This document shows positions 16,564-26,045 of a stretch of DNA of 64,000 bases, piece by piece (the first letter of the stretch is position 1; each line of letters opens with the position of its first letter). The stretch spans positions 1 to 64,000 of the forward strand of contig JADJTK010000029.1 in the NCBI GenBank assembly GCA_016711225.1. The letters run 5' to 3'. Both the position numbers and the translations under genes were made by a program. The DNA is from Opitutaceae bacterium (GTDB lineage: Bacteria > Verrucomicrobiota > Verrucomicrobiia > Opitutales > Opitutaceae). The notes under the pieces were generated by a model, which was not told where the DNA came from, searched no databases, and worked only from the letters and a program-made list of their open reading frames with translations.

Positions 16564-16767
16564 GCGCATATTCGGAGCTGGAAGATTCCGGAGTGGATCG
16601 TACGCCGGCCGCGCCCGCAACGCCATGGAGGGTTGAACTCCCCCCTTTTTTTCGCGCCACGCCCTCGCCACACCGGCGCCGCAGCCCAAGCAGCTGAACT
16701 GCCCGCGAGAGTCCCAGCTGGGCGGCCCTGCGGGCGGTTGGGCGCGGTTGGCACCTGAACGGGGAAA

Positions 16768-16791
16768 GGCCGCAGGAACGTTCCTGCGGCC
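16768..16791. terminator. 24-base perfect palindrome, probable terminator of the NHL gene
   Basis: A perfect palindrome with half-site GGCCGCAGGAAC, centred at 16779/16780, 46 bases past the minus-strand stop at 16837. On the minus strand it is followed by TTTCCCC. The position suits a transcription terminator, though the T-tract is weak. A dyad protein-binding site is the alternative. Confidence 0.5.
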
Positions 16792-16836
16792 CGGCCCATG
16801 TCCGACAAGCCTTGCGCCCCGCCGCAGCTCACAGCC

Positions 16837-19800
16837 TCACGGCCCGACCACGAGCGAACTCGTCACGTCGGTCTCATCGTCGAGCACCAACCGCCCCTGG
16901 TTCACTTGGGCCGGCGCGGGCGTCCCATTCGAGTCTTCGCCGGCGCCCATGGATACTCGCGACAGCCCGGAGACCGTCACAAACGCTCCCGCGGGTTGAG
17001 CCAGAGTCCCGCCTGCGATCCAAATCGCGATTTGACCAGCCGGCTTAAAATAGAGGTACGGCTGTGCAATCGCGGTCGCTTTCAGGTCGTGGACCACGAC
17101 CGGCTGCTGCGCCAACGTGCCGGCATCCGGCGCATAGATTCCGATGGGGCCGACTGCGGCGGAGAAGGCGACATCGCCCAAGTGCAACCCGCCCAGCTGG
17201 TTGTTGGTGGTGACAATACCGACGACCGCGACCCGGGCCCAGCCGTCATAGGCGACATCGCCGCGCGTCACGCCGGGGTTTGTCTTGCGGCCAACCGTAT
17301 AGATGGAGAGATGGGTCGACTCATCGGCCCCGGCGAGAATGATCGTGGCATCACCCCGCATGTACGCAACGCTGGGTTGATTGTATAGAGTGGCGACTTC
17401 CGGCCCCGTGGCATTGTCGAGCGTTACGGTCACCGCTCCGGCCCCGGACATCTCGACCTGCACAATGCTGCTGTGCGAATCAACGAAGGACACCCGGGCA
17501 ATTCTGCCGATGGCCGCCGTGATCGTTGCGGCCGATCCGGTGAGGAGAAACTGGTCGTAGACGTTGCCATCGGCGTTCCGAATCCCTTGCCACTCGGGTT
17601 TCGTCGTCACTGCCCCGGCGGTGCGAGCGCCCACTCCCGGCACCACCCCGAAGACCACAAACCGGCTCAACAGGTTCTCGCCCCCGCTGCCCACGACCAC
17701 ACAGTCGTAGATTCCGGCATCGGCCGGCGCAACCTGGGCAAAGCTAAGCGCCGCAGCCGTGGCCGTCGCGTTGCCCGTCACGGTCCGCCCACTGCGATAC
17801 CATTGATAGCTCGGGCCCGTCCCTGAAGCGGCTATCGTGAGCACACCTGCCTCACCGGCGACCGCTGTCCGGCCGAGCGGCTGCCCGGTAATCGCCACGC
17901 TTGGAACGACGGTCAGCGTCGCAGTCCCGCTGACGCCCGTTCCCGCCGGATTCGCCAGTTGCGCACGGTAGCGGTTGCCATTGAGCGCCGCCCCCGCCTT
18001 CGCACTCAGCGTTGCCGTCGTGGCGCCGCTATAGATCGCGTTGTTGCTAACGGCGGTCCACGTCGCCCCACCATCGGTCGAGACCTGCCATTGATAACTC
18101 GTCAGGACACCCGCCACGCCCAGGGTGAAGGTCGCGTTCTGCCCGGCAATGGTGGTAGCACTCGCCACAGCGGCGTCCGAAGGCGGTGAAGCGACAAACA
18201 CTCCCTTGGCGATGGCGTGGTTGTCGCCATCGGCGATATAGAGATTGCCAGCACCATCGGCTGCGATCCCCTGCGGATAGAAGAACCGGGAGCTCGTCCC
18301 GTTGAGCGTCGTCACCGCGCCCGCGGGCGAGATCTGGCGCACCGACCGGTTGTAGGTGTCGGCCACAAAGACATTGCCGCTGCCATCCACCGCCACGCCA
18401 TAGGGCTGGTTGAACCTCGCGGCCGCCCCGACTCCGTCCGTCAACCCCAACTGCCCGGCCAGGCCCGCCAGCGTCGACACGGTGCCGGCAGCGGTGATCT
18501 TGCGAATGGTCGCACTGAAGAAGTCGGCCACGTACACGTTGCCGGCGCTGTCGACGGCCAAGGCATACGGTCCATTGAAACGCGCCGGGCTGTCCGTACT
18601 GCCTGCGAGCCCCGCCTCACCGGCGAAGGTCGACACCACGCCCGCCGCCGTGATCTTGCGAATCGTTTGGTTGTTCGTATCGGCAACATACACATTCCCG
18701 ACGGCGTCGGTGGCGATGCCTTGCGCGGCGCCAAACCGGGCGCTGCCGCCGGCACCATCGGCGCTACCGGAAACGCCGGCCATCCCGGCAAAAGTCGTCA
18801 CCTGCCCGTTGGCGGCGATCTTGCGGATCGTCGAGTTCCCGGCATCGGCGACATAGACGTTGCCACTGCCGTCCGCCGCCACACCGGTCGGTCCGCTAAA
18901 CTTGGCGATGCTGCCCAATCCGTCGGCGCTGCCGGCGACTCCCGAAGTACCAGCGAGCGTCGTGACTGCGCCGGCCGCCCCCATCCTACGAACCGTATGG
19001 TTGTTGTGGTCGGCTATATAGAGAGCGCCGGATCCATCGATGCTGACGCCGCCGGGATACGCGAAACGAACCTGACTACCGAAGCCGTCGACGGCCCCGG
19101 CCACACCGGTGGCGCCGGCCAACGTGGTCACTCCGCCTGCGGGAGTGACGACACGAAGCATGTGATTGCCGGTGTCGGCGACGTAGACGGTGCCCGAGCT
19201 GGTTGCCGCGATACCGGACGGGTAAAAGAACCGCGCCGCGGCGCCCGAGCCATCGGCCCGGCCGCCCGAGCCGGCGGTGCCCGCCAGCGTCGTCACGCTG
19301 CCCGCGGCCGTAACTTTGCGGACGGTCTGGTTGGATGTATCAACGACATAGACATTGCCTGCTCCATCGACCGCAACCCCGGCGGGATGGTCGAAGCGCG
19401 CGCCGCGGCCCTGGCCGTCGGCGGTTCCGGACAAGCCCGCACTACCCGCGAGAGTCTCGACCGTACCATCGGCTCCGATTTTGCGGATGAGGCTATTGCC
19501 GAAATCGGCTGCATAGACCGCGCCCGCGGCATCCACGGAGAGACCGATGGGATAGCTGAAGCGCGCCGAGGAACCGGCTGAGTCCACCGCGCCCGTCATC
19601 CCGGCGGCACCGGCCAAAGTCGTCACCGTCCCTGCCGTGGAGATTCGGCGAATGGTGCTGTTGAAGGTGTCGCTCACGTAGACCACTCCGGAGGAGTCCA
19701 CCGCGATGCCCTGCGGCAGATTGAACAGCGCGGCGGTGCCGGTGCCGTCCACACTACCCGCGATACCCGCGGAGCCAGCAAGCGTCGTCACCACGCCCTG

Positions 19801-20256
19801 TGGCGTAATCTTGCGGATATTCTGGTTGCCGATGTCGGTCACATAGACGTTGCCCGAGCCATCGACGGTGATTCCGAACGGATAGACAAAGCGGGCATCC
19901 GTACCCGTGCCATCGGCACTCCCGCCCTGCCCCGAGCGGCCGGCTAGGGTGGTGACCACGCCCGCCGCCGTCACTTTGCGCACGGTGTGGTCGCCCCCGT
20001 CGGCAACATAGACGATGCCCGCCCCATCCACCGCGATGCTGGTGGGGTTGAGGAAACGCGCGTTGGTGGAAGTCCCGTCGATGTGGTCGAGGGCGACTGC
20101 ATCGCCGACGAGGGGATTGAAGACGTGGACATCGGCGCGGGCCGAGTTGCCGGCCAGCGCCGTCAAGGCCAACGCCGCCGCCCCAAACAGGACGATACGG
20201 TCGAGCTTCCGCTCCCGTGTCGTCGTTTCATGTACGTGTACGTGGTGCTTTTCCAT
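16837..20256 (-). CDS. Secreted NHL-repeat beta-propeller protein with Ig-like domains
   Basis: About 1139 residues. After MEKHHVHVHETTTRERK comes a hydrophobic signal segment (IVLFGAAALALTALAG…ARA). I count 12 consecutive NHL repeats, each of the form P-x-G-[IV]-A-V-D-G-x-G-N-V-Y-V-A-D…IRKI…TTLAG, from about residue 55 to 690. This number suits two six-bladed propellers. Two immunoglobulin-like segments follow (SYQWQVSTDGGATWT and SYQWYRSG). A C-terminal region of about 250 residues (from roughly PEWQGIRNADGNVYDQF) ends ETDVTSSLVVGP. I chose ATG 20256 over 20268 and 20316 for the compact signal region. It lies 172 bases downstream of the ABC exporter gene on the same strand. Likely secreted or surface-bound with a binding role; no catalytic motif. 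Confidence 0.85.
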   Translation of the reverse strand: MEKHHVHVHETTTRERKLDRIVLFGAAALALTALAGNSARADVHVFNPLVGDAVALDHIDGTSTNARFLNPTSIAVDGAGIVYVADGGDHTVRKVTAAGVVTTLAGRSGQGGSADGTGTDARFVYPFGITVDGSGNVYVTDIGNQNIRKITPQGVVTTLAGSAGIAGSVDGTGTAALFNLPQGIAVDSSGVVYVSDTFNSTIRRISTAGTVTTLAGAAGMTGAVDSAGSSARFSYPIGLSVDAAGAVYAADFGNSLIRKIGADGTVETLAGSAGLSGTADGQGRGARFDHPAGVAVDGAGNVYVVDTSNQTVRKVTAAGSVTTLAGTAGSGGRADGSGAAARFFYPSGIAATSSGTVYVADTGNHMLRVVTPAGGVTTLAGATGVAGAVDGFGSQVRFAYPGGVSIDGSGALYIADHNNHTVRRMGAAGAVTTLAGTSGVAGSADGLGSIAKFSGPTGVAADGSGNVYVADAGNSTIRKIAANGQVTTFAGMAGVSGSADGAGGSARFGAAQGIATDAVGNVYVADTNNQTIRKITAAGVVSTFAGEAGLAGSTDSPARFNGPYALAVDSAGNVYVADFFSATIRKITAAGTVSTLAGLAGQLGLTDGVGAAARFNQPYGVAVDGSGNVFVADTYNRSVRQISPAGAVTTLNGTSSRFFYPQGIAADGAGNLYIADGDNHAIAKGVFVASPPSDAAVASATTIAGQNATFTLGVAGVLTSYQWQVSTDGGATWTAVSNNAIYSGATTATLSAKAGAALNGNRYRAQLANPAGTGVSGTATLTVVPSVAITGQPLGRTAVAGEAGVLTIAASGTGPSYQWYRSGRTVTGNATATAAALSFAQVAPADAGIYDCVVVGSGGENLLSRFVVFGVVPGVGARTAGAVTTKPEWQGIRNADGNVYDQFLLTGSAATITAAIGRIARVSFVDSHSSIVQVEMSGAGAVTVTLDNATGPEVATLYNQPSVAYMRGDATIILAGADESTHLSIYTVGRKTNPGVTRGDVAYDGWARVAVVGIVTTNNQLGGLHLGDVAFSAAVGPIGIYAPDAGTLAQQPVVVHDLKATAIAQPYLYFKPAGQIAIWIAGGTLAQPAGAFVTVSGLSRVSMGAGEDSNGTPAPAQVNQGRLVLDDETDVTSSLVVGP

Positions 20257-20427
20257 AAGTTGTCCCATAGGATGTTCGCTTGGAGGGACCGCGTTCCCCT
20301 TTGTTGCTGGGGTCATGTACTACCGGCGGGATGCGTCTCCTTGGTGCCGGAACCGGCCACCGCCCGCGGGAAAACGCCGGAGGGATGCGGCCGGGCCAGG
20401 GCGAGCAACTCCCGCCACGGATTCGAG

Positions 20428-22101
20428 CTATTTCGCCGCGAATTGGGGGGGCGCAGCCTCGACAAACCCCGAGCCCGCGCTGTCCCGCGTGATCTTGCCG
20501 TAGTCGAGCCTGATCAGACGGTCCGCCCGGTCGAAGTACCGATCATCGTGGGTGATCACGAGCACCGCCTTGTTGCGGGAGCGCAATTCCGGGAGGAGCT
20601 GGGTATAGAACACGTCTTTGAACAGCGGATCCTGGTCGGACGCCCATTCATCGAAAAGATAGAACGGCCGGTCCTCCAGGTAGGCGCAAAGCAGCGCCAG
20701 GCGCTTGCGCTGCCCCTGCGAGAGCTGCGTGGTGGAGAACACTCCATCCGCGATCGTCACCTTGTGGTCGAGATGGAGACGTTCGAGATAGTCCCGGGCC
20801 CGCTCGTCGACCCCGCCCCCCCCCGCCCCGAGGAGCCGGTCGAACAGGAAATAGTCCGAGAACACTGCGGCGAAGTACTGCCGGTAGTCGTCGCGATTGC
20901 CATCGTCGATCTGCCGGCCGTTGAGCCGAATCTCTCCCCCGGCCGGCGGATACAAGCCGGTGATCACCTTGGCGAGGCTGGACTTCCCACTGCCATTGCC
21001 TCCGACCAGAAACACCAGTTCGCCCGGCCGGAAGGTGAGGTCGATCGGTCCGAGCACGAAATTGTCGTCCTCGCGCTCCCGATAGTAGTGATGGGTCACC
21101 TGGATGAGCTCCAATGTCTCGAAAGCCTCCGGCGCCGCGGCGCCTCCGGGCGCAGGGTGCCGGTTGTCGCCGGCATTCGTCGACAACGCCAGTCCGAGTT
21201 CTTCGACCTTGCGCAGCGACACGCTGGCGCGGCTGAACACCGAGAGGCTGCCGAGCAGGCCCGCCAACGGACCCATCAGATAGAGCGTGGCGATGACATA
21301 CCCGGTCAGCGTCTGCGGGCTGATGTTGTCCATGCGCGGCAATAGGAAGAGGATCAGCCCGATCACCACGAGAAAGAGCAACTGACTCCAGTTCTGGGCG
21401 ATGATGAAGCGTCGCTCGGCCGCAACATTGTGCTTCTGGCAAACGGCCGCGGCGGAAGCGACATCGTCGGCCAGGAAGGAGGCGCGGCGCTCGCGGTGGA
21501 GCTTCAGCTCCTTGATGCCCTCAGTAAGGGACCGGAAATGACGGAAGAGACGATCCTGGCCCTCGCGTGCCGCGGATAGATGGGCGAAGCCGTTTCGGAT
21601 CATCAGCCGATAGCTGAAGGCTCCGACCACCGCAAACGCCCCCATGGCCAGCAGCACCGGCAGCGACAGCCAGGCAAGATAGACCGCCCCGCCCAGCAGC
21701 ACGGCGAAATTCACGGCAGATACCGGAATGCCGAGTGTGGCCTGGGTGATCTCCAAGATATCCTCCGTCAGCGCCACCATCAGCTTCGGCGTGCCAAGCT
21801 CCTCCAGTTTCCGCAGCGGCACCGCGAGGATCTTCCGCACGAGGTCGTGGCGCAGCCGCGCGGTGGTCGCCTGGGAAAAGTAGGCGAGGGTCACCTGCGC
21901 AAGCGTGTTGGTGAGGATACGGCCCAGTCCCAGCGCGGCAAACGCGATGACCAGCCCTACGCCCGGCCCACCCGGCCGATTCAACGCCGAATTGATCATG
22001 GCGATCAGCCCGGCGTTGCACGCCCCGCTGAGGAGCGCGGCGATCGAGGTCCAGATCACCAAGGCGGGCGAGTAGCGGATCAAAACGCGCAGCAGATTCA
22101 T
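20428..22101 (-). CDS. Cyclic-peptide/siderophore-type ABC exporter (SyrD/PvdE family)
   Basis: A 557-residue half-transporter with a fused membrane domain (six helices within about residues 10-300) and nucleotide-binding domain. The latter has Walker A GGNGSGKSS (367-375), signature LSQGQ (460-464) and Walker B FYLFDE (480-485), followed by WASDQDP, the block typical of the cyclic-peptide exporter family that includes SyrD and PvdE. Proteins of this family export non-ribosomal peptides or siderophore precursors to the periplasm or outside. No peptide synthetase is visible in this window, so the substrate is unknown. The start at 22101 (MNLLRVLIRY) matches the family. It is divergent from the polysaccharide operon starting at 22313 and lies upstream of the NHL-repeat gene. 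Confidence 0.87.
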   Translation of the reverse strand: MNLLRVLIRYSPALVIWTSIAALLSGACNAGLIAMINSALNRPGGPGVGLVIAFAALGLGRILTNTLAQVTLAYFSQATTARLRHDLVRKILAVPLRKLEELGTPKLMVALTEDILEITQATLGIPVSAVNFAVLLGGAVYLAWLSLPVLLAMGAFAVVGAFSYRLMIRNGFAHLSAAREGQDRLFRHFRSLTEGIKELKLHRERRASFLADDVASAAAVCQKHNVAAERRFIIAQNWSQLLFLVVIGLILFLLPRMDNISPQTLTGYVIATLYLMGPLAGLLGSLSVFSRASVSLRKVEELGLALSTNAGDNRHPAPGGAAAPEAFETLELIQVTHHYYREREDDNFVLGPIDLTFRPGELVFLVGGNGSGKSSLAKVITGLYPPAGGEIRLNGRQIDDGNRDDYRQYFAAVFSDYFLFDRLLGAGGGGVDERARDYLERLHLDHKVTIADGVFSTTQLSQGQRKRLALLCAYLEDRPFYLFDEWASDQDPLFKDVFYTQLLPELRSRNKAVLVITHDDRYFDRADRLIRLDYGKITRDSAGSGFVEAAPPQFAAK

Positions 22102-22312
22102 AGAGGAGAGGTGATGGCCGCCGGCGGCGACGCCGGCGCGCCCCCGGTCGTCGGAGGATCGTTCAGCAAACCAACGCCGACAGACTACAAGCGGGCCGGG
22201 AGCGCTGAAAGTGGGTGTCCACCCCAGTACCCGACACCCGAATTCAGTTGGCCGCGGAGCATGGGTTGAAGACCCCATAAACCCACAACGTCGCTGGCGG
22301 TCGGAGCCGCCA

Positions 22313-23566
22313 ATGCCCTCCACCTCTCTCTTGCTCGCCGAGCCACGCTCGTCCTTCTTCAGGCCGGAGGGGCGGGGTTATCCGCCGGTCGAGCCAACGG
22401 CCACACCCCTGCGCCAGTGGCCCATCGCCATCCTGGGCGTGCCGTTTGATCCGCTGACCCTCGCCAGCGCGGTCGATTCCATCGGCGCCATGATCGACGA
22501 CGGCCAACCGCACTATGTGGTGACGCCCAACGTCGACTTCCTCGTCCAAGCCCACCACGATGCCGCCCTGCACCAGATTCTCGTCCAAGCGGACCTCGTC
22601 CTGTGCGATGGCAAGCCGCTGGTCTGGGCTTCGCGTTGGCTGGGCAACCCACTGCCCGGCCGCGTGGCCGGATCCGACCTGATGCCGTTCCTGCTGCAGC
22701 GCGCCGCCGAGCGCGGCTGGAAGATCTTCCTGCTTGGCGGGGCCGCTGGAGTGGGCGCGCTGGCCGCGCAACGCATCGCCGCGGCCTATCCCTCGCTCCC
22801 GACAGTGGCGCACTACTCCCCGCCCAATCGTCCATTGGCGGCGATGAACCACGACGAGATTGTCGCGCGGGTACGCGCCGCGGCACCCGATGTCGTCCTG
22901 GTGTGCTTTGGCTGCCCCAAGCAGGAGAAGTGGATCTTTCAACACTACCGCACGGTCGGAGCCCCCGTGATGATCGGCGCAGGAGGCACGGTCGACTTCC
23001 TCGCCGGCCGGTTGAAACGCGCGCCGATGTGGATGCGACGCAGCGGCACCGAATGCCTATTCCGGCTCTGGCAGGAACCGCGGCGCCTGTTCAAACGCTA
23101 TGTAGGAGACCTGGTGGGGTTCGTCCCCGCGCTGTTGGCCCAGCTCTGGTTTCTAAAGTCCCATTTCGCCGCGACCCGACCGCTGCGCGGCGCCCCCTCC
23201 TCGGCCCGGATGGACTACGGCCTCAAGGTACAGGCGGCCGGTCGCTTCCAGTGCGACGCCCTGCAACACAACCCTAACTTCTGGGCACAAGCAGTGGAGC
23301 AGCGTGGCCATTGCCTGATCGATCTGGCCGGGGTGAAGTCGATCGACAGCACCGGCCTTGCCTTTCTCGCCCATTGGCAACGGCGCCTGGCGCAGGTGCA
23401 GCGCAACCTCATCCTCTTTCGCCCCAGCCGGGCGGTCCGTTCCGCATTGCGGCGGATGCAATTGACAGAGCAGTTCGTCATCACCGACGGCCCGCCGCCG
23501 GGAGCGCCGGCCCCAACCGCTTCCGGCGATCGCCGCGGGAATCCCCCAACGGATGTCGAATCATGA
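22313..23566 (+). CDS. WecG/TagA/CpsF glycosyltransferase (GT26) fused to a STAS domain
   Basis: The protein has 417 residues. Residues about 38-285 are a GT26 glycosyltransferase: ILGVPFDPLTL, VVTPNVDFLVQAHHD, ADLVLCDGKPLVWASRWLG, RVAGSDLMPFLL, FLLGGAAGVG, VLVCFGCPKQEKW and GAGGTVDFLAGRLKRAPMW. This family transfers a UDP-activated ManNAcA or ManNAc-type sugar to a lipid-linked acceptor in surface polysaccharide synthesis. After a short linker, residues about 305-395 form a STAS domain (CLIDLAGVKSIDSTGLAFLAHW, with the serine of the DSTG motif that anti-sigma-antagonist proteins phosphorylate). I chose ATG 22313; the frame stays open upstream. Its stop overlaps the next start as ATGA (23563-23566). 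It is the first gene of the six-gene polysaccharide operon. Confidence 0.86.
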   Translation: MPSTSLLLAEPRSSFFRPEGRGYPPVEPTATPLRQWPIAILGVPFDPLTLASAVDSIGAMIDDGQPHYVVTPNVDFLVQAHHDAALHQILVQADLVLCDGKPLVWASRWLGNPLPGRVAGSDLMPFLLQRAAERGWKIFLLGGAAGVGALAAQRIAAAYPSLPTVAHYSPPNRPLAAMNHDEIVARVRAAAPDVVLVCFGCPKQEKWIFQHYRTVGAPVMIGAGGTVDFLAGRLKRAPMWMRRSGTECLFRLWQEPRRLFKRYVGDLVGFVPALLAQLWFLKSHFAATRPLRGAPSSARMDYGLKVQAAGRFQCDALQHNPNFWAQAVEQRGHCLIDLAGVKSIDSTGLAFLAHWQRRLAQVQRNLILFRPSRAVRSALRRMQLTEQFVITDGPPPGAPAPTASGDRRGNPPTDVES

Positions 23567-24849
23567 AGATCGGCTTGTCGACCTCAGTGGTTCAACGCGG
23601 ACAGTCCGGGGTTGGTCAGTATGTACTGGCGCTGGTACGGGCGCTTCTTCCTTCGGCCAGCCGCCACGAGTACACGCTCTTTGTCCTCGAGGAAGACCGG
23701 CCGCTCTTCGACTTCGCCGCATCCGCGATGCGGATCGAACTGGTGGGGGAGCGCCATCGGCCGGCCCTGAACGACATTCTGTGGCACCAGACGGCTTTGC
23801 CCGGCCTCGCCCGACGGGCCGGCCTCGACCTCCTTCACGTCCCAAGCTACCGGCGCATGCTCCGGGCCCGGCCCTGTGCGCTGGTCGCCACAATTCACGA
23901 TCTGGCTCCCTTTCGGCTGGCCGGAAAGTACGACTGGGCGCGGATGTTCTACGGCCGGGTGATCGCCCGCCGGCTCGCCGGAAGCCAGGACGAAATCATC
24001 GCCGTAAGCCGGTTGACGGGAGCGGATGTCGAACGCTTCTTCCACGTGCCCCGCGAACGGGTGACGGTCGTGCCCAACGGGCTCGATCACGATCGATTCC
24101 GGCCGGGGACACAGGGCGCGGCCCGCGCCGCGATCGGCGGCTCACTACACAGCGCGGCCCCGTTTTTCCTCTACGTGGCCCGCCTGGAGCACCCGGCCAA
24201 GAACCACGCCCGCCTGATTGCGGCCTTCAACGGCTTCAAGGCCGCGACCGGCTCGCCCTGGCAACTCGTGCTCGCCGGCAGTGATTGGCACGGAACGCAG
24301 ACCATCCACGCGCTGGTCCGCGCCTCGCCCTTCGCCGCCGACATCCATGCCCTCGGTTTCGTGCCGTCCGCGGATTTGCCGCACTGGTATCGGGCGGCCG
24401 ACGCATTTGTGTTCCCCTCGCTTTTCGAAGGTTTTGGCCTGCCGCCGGTCGAGGCCATGGCCTGCGGCTGTCCGGTGCTTTCGTCCCGGCAGGGCGCGCT
24501 GGCGGAAACTGTCGGGGAAGCCGCGGGTTGGCTCGACCCTCACAATACCGCGCAGCTCCAGGCCCAGCTAACCCGGGCCGCCACCGATCCCGCATGGCGC
24601 GAACAGCTGCGTGCCGCAGGATTGCGGCGCGCCCGCCAATTCGACTGGCACACGACCGCGACGGCGACGCTTGAGGTCTATGCGCGTGCCGCCGCCAGGA
24701 GGACGCAATCGCTCCTCGGCCGACAAAACGCGGCGCGCCCCACCCGCCTCCAGCCGGCTACCGCGGCACCGCGCGCGCCCCTTCTAGCCGCCGCCGAGCA
24801 CTCGATCCGGCCCGCGCCACCGCCCGCCTCACCTTCCCTCAAACCATGA
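23563..24849 (+). CDS. Glycosyltransferase family 4/1 (GT-B fold)
   Basis: A 428-residue GT-B enzyme beginning MKIGLSTSVVQRGQSGVGQYV. The acceptor-side domain includes LLHVPSYRRMLRARPCALVATIHDL. The donor-side domain has VVPNGLDHDRFRP, FFLYVARLEHPAKNHARLIAAF, VLAGSDWHG and the nucleotide-sugar motif VFPSLFEGFGLPPVEAMACGCPVLSS with the conserved E-x7-E pattern. Such retaining transferases add hexoses during exopolysaccharide or O-antigen assembly. It is joined by ATGA overlaps to the genes on both sides (23563-23566 and 24846-24849). The C-terminal 50 residues are proline/alanine-rich and probably disordered. Sugar specificity cannot be inferred. Confidence 0.92.
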   Translation: MKIGLSTSVVQRGQSGVGQYVLALVRALLPSASRHEYTLFVLEEDRPLFDFAASAMRIELVGERHRPALNDILWHQTALPGLARRAGLDLLHVPSYRRMLRARPCALVATIHDLAPFRLAGKYDWARMFYGRVIARRLAGSQDEIIAVSRLTGADVERFFHVPRERVTVVPNGLDHDRFRPGTQGAARAAIGGSLHSAAPFFLYVARLEHPAKNHARLIAAFNGFKAATGSPWQLVLAGSDWHGTQTIHALVRASPFAADIHALGFVPSADLPHWYRAADAFVFPSLFEGFGLPPVEAMACGCPVLSSRQGALAETVGEAAGWLDPHNTAQLQAQLTRAATDPAWREQLRAAGLRRARQFDWHTTATATLEVYARAAARRTQSLLGRQNAARPTRLQPATAAPRAPLLAAAEHSIRPAPPPASPSLKP

Positions 24850-26045
24850 AACACGGAACCAGAGACGCGACGCGTCGGCCCGGGCCCTCGCCGGCTCCAC
24901 TCATCGCCGACCAACCCGGAGGCACCACGAAGGTTTCGTCACCGCCGGCACCCGCCGCGCTGCGGGTGCTCCTGCTGGAGGACAGCGAAATGGACGCCGT
25001 ACTCATCCGCCACATGCTGTGTATCCCGGAGCGGGATGTCCGGGTCACCAACGTCGCCACGCGGGAGGCGTTCGAAGCGGCCCTCAGTCACCAGCCCCCG
25101 CAGGTCATCCTCTCCGACTATTCGTTGCCCGGGTTCAATGGCGCCAAGGCCCTGGAAATCGCCAAACGGATCACCCCCCTGGTGCCGTTCATCTTTGTGA
25201 CGGGCACCCTGGGCGAAGAGGTGGCGATCGACATGTTGAAGCAGGGAGCCACCGACTATGTATTGAAAAGCCGCCTCACACGTCTGGTGCCCGCGGTAAG
25301 CCGGGCGTTGGCGGAAGCGGAACACAGACACGAGCGCGCCCAGGCCGAAGAGAAGCTCCGGCGGTCCCGCGACCAGCTGCGGGCCCTCACCGGCCACCTG
25401 CAATCCGTACGAGAGGAGGAACGGACCCGTATCGCGCGAGAAGTGCACGACGAACTCGGGCAGGCCCTAACCGGGCTGAAACTCGATCTCACGTGGCTGG
25501 CCGGCAAACTCGGCGCCACGCGCGGCCTGCAACGCAAGATCAAGACCATGTCCGGCCAGATCGACGCAACGATCTTGGCCGTGCGGCGGATCGCGACGGA
25601 AATGCGCCCCGGCGTGCTCGACAACCTCGGTCTGGCGGCAGCCATCGAATGGCAGGGTTCCGACTTTCAAGCACACACCACGATTCGCTGCAAAGTGACC
25701 ATCAACACGGCGGAATTCATGCCGGACCGGGAAGTCAGCACTGCCTGTTTCCGCGTCTTTCAGGAGACCCTCACCAACGTCATCCGCCACGCCAAGGCGA
25801 CACGGGTCGAGGCCCATCTCGCACAGGAAGACCAGTCACTGGTACTGACCGTGCGCGACAATGGGCGAGGGATCACCGAGAAGGAGATCGCCCACCCCCG
25901 CTCGATCGGGCTCATCGGCATGAAAGAGCGGGCGGCCCAAGTGGGCGGAGAAATCTCCTTTGTCGGGCAACCGGCCGGCGGCACCACCGTCACGTTACGC
26001 CTGCCCCTGCACCCCAAAGCGGCGATCGCCTCCGACCAGTCATGA
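24846..26045 (+). CDS. Receiver-histidine kinase hybrid (REC-HisKA_3-HATPase)
   Basis: The protein has 399 residues. After a 38-residue flexible start comes a receiver domain (VLLLEDSEMDAVLIRHML, phospho-acceptor Asp in QVILSDYSLPGFNGA, Lys in DYVLKSRLTRL). A coiled coil follows, then a NarX-type HisKA_3 domain with the H-box EERTRIAREVHDELGQALTGLKLDL and an HATPase (ETLTNVIRHAKAT, VRDNGRGI, GLIGMKERA). No membrane segment is present, so it is cytoplasmic. The N-terminal receiver means the kinase can itself be controlled by another kinase. It overlaps its neighbours by ATGA on both sides and is followed by a NarL-type regulator, its presumed partner, inside the polysaccharide operon. Confidence 0.9.
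   Translation: MKHGTRDATRRPGPSPAPLIADQPGGTTKVSSPPAPAALRVLLLEDSEMDAVLIRHMLCIPERDVRVTNVATREAFEAALSHQPPQVILSDYSLPGFNGAKALEIAKRITPLVPFIFVTGTLGEEVAIDMLKQGATDYVLKSRLTRLVPAVSRALAEAEHRHERAQAEEKLRRSRDQLRALTGHLQSVREEERTRIAREVHDELGQALTGLKLDLTWLAGKLGATRGLQRKIKTMSGQIDATILAVRRIATEMRPGVLDNLGLAAAIEWQGSDFQAHTTIRCKVTINTAEFMPDREVSTACFRVFQETLTNVIRHAKATRVEAHLAQEDQSLVLTVRDNGRGITEKEIAHPRSIGLIGMKERAAQVGGEISFVGQPAGGTTVTLRLPLHPKAAIASDQS

Noticed and set aside
18217..19581. A 454-codon plus-strand open frame with repeated HRDTG-like blocks
   Set aside because: It is the reverse complement of the NHL repeats; the apparent repeats mirror the real minus-strand gene.
16837..20256. The NHL-repeat array as a CRISPR or DNA tandem repeat
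   Set aside because: The periodicity is at protein level (about 52-55 codons) with divergent DNA; it encodes beta-propeller blades.
20428..22101. Exporter as an exopolysaccharide ABC transporter
   Set aside because: Single fused TM-NBD chain with the WASDQDP block of cyclic-peptide exporters; polysaccharide ABC exporters normally have separate subunits.
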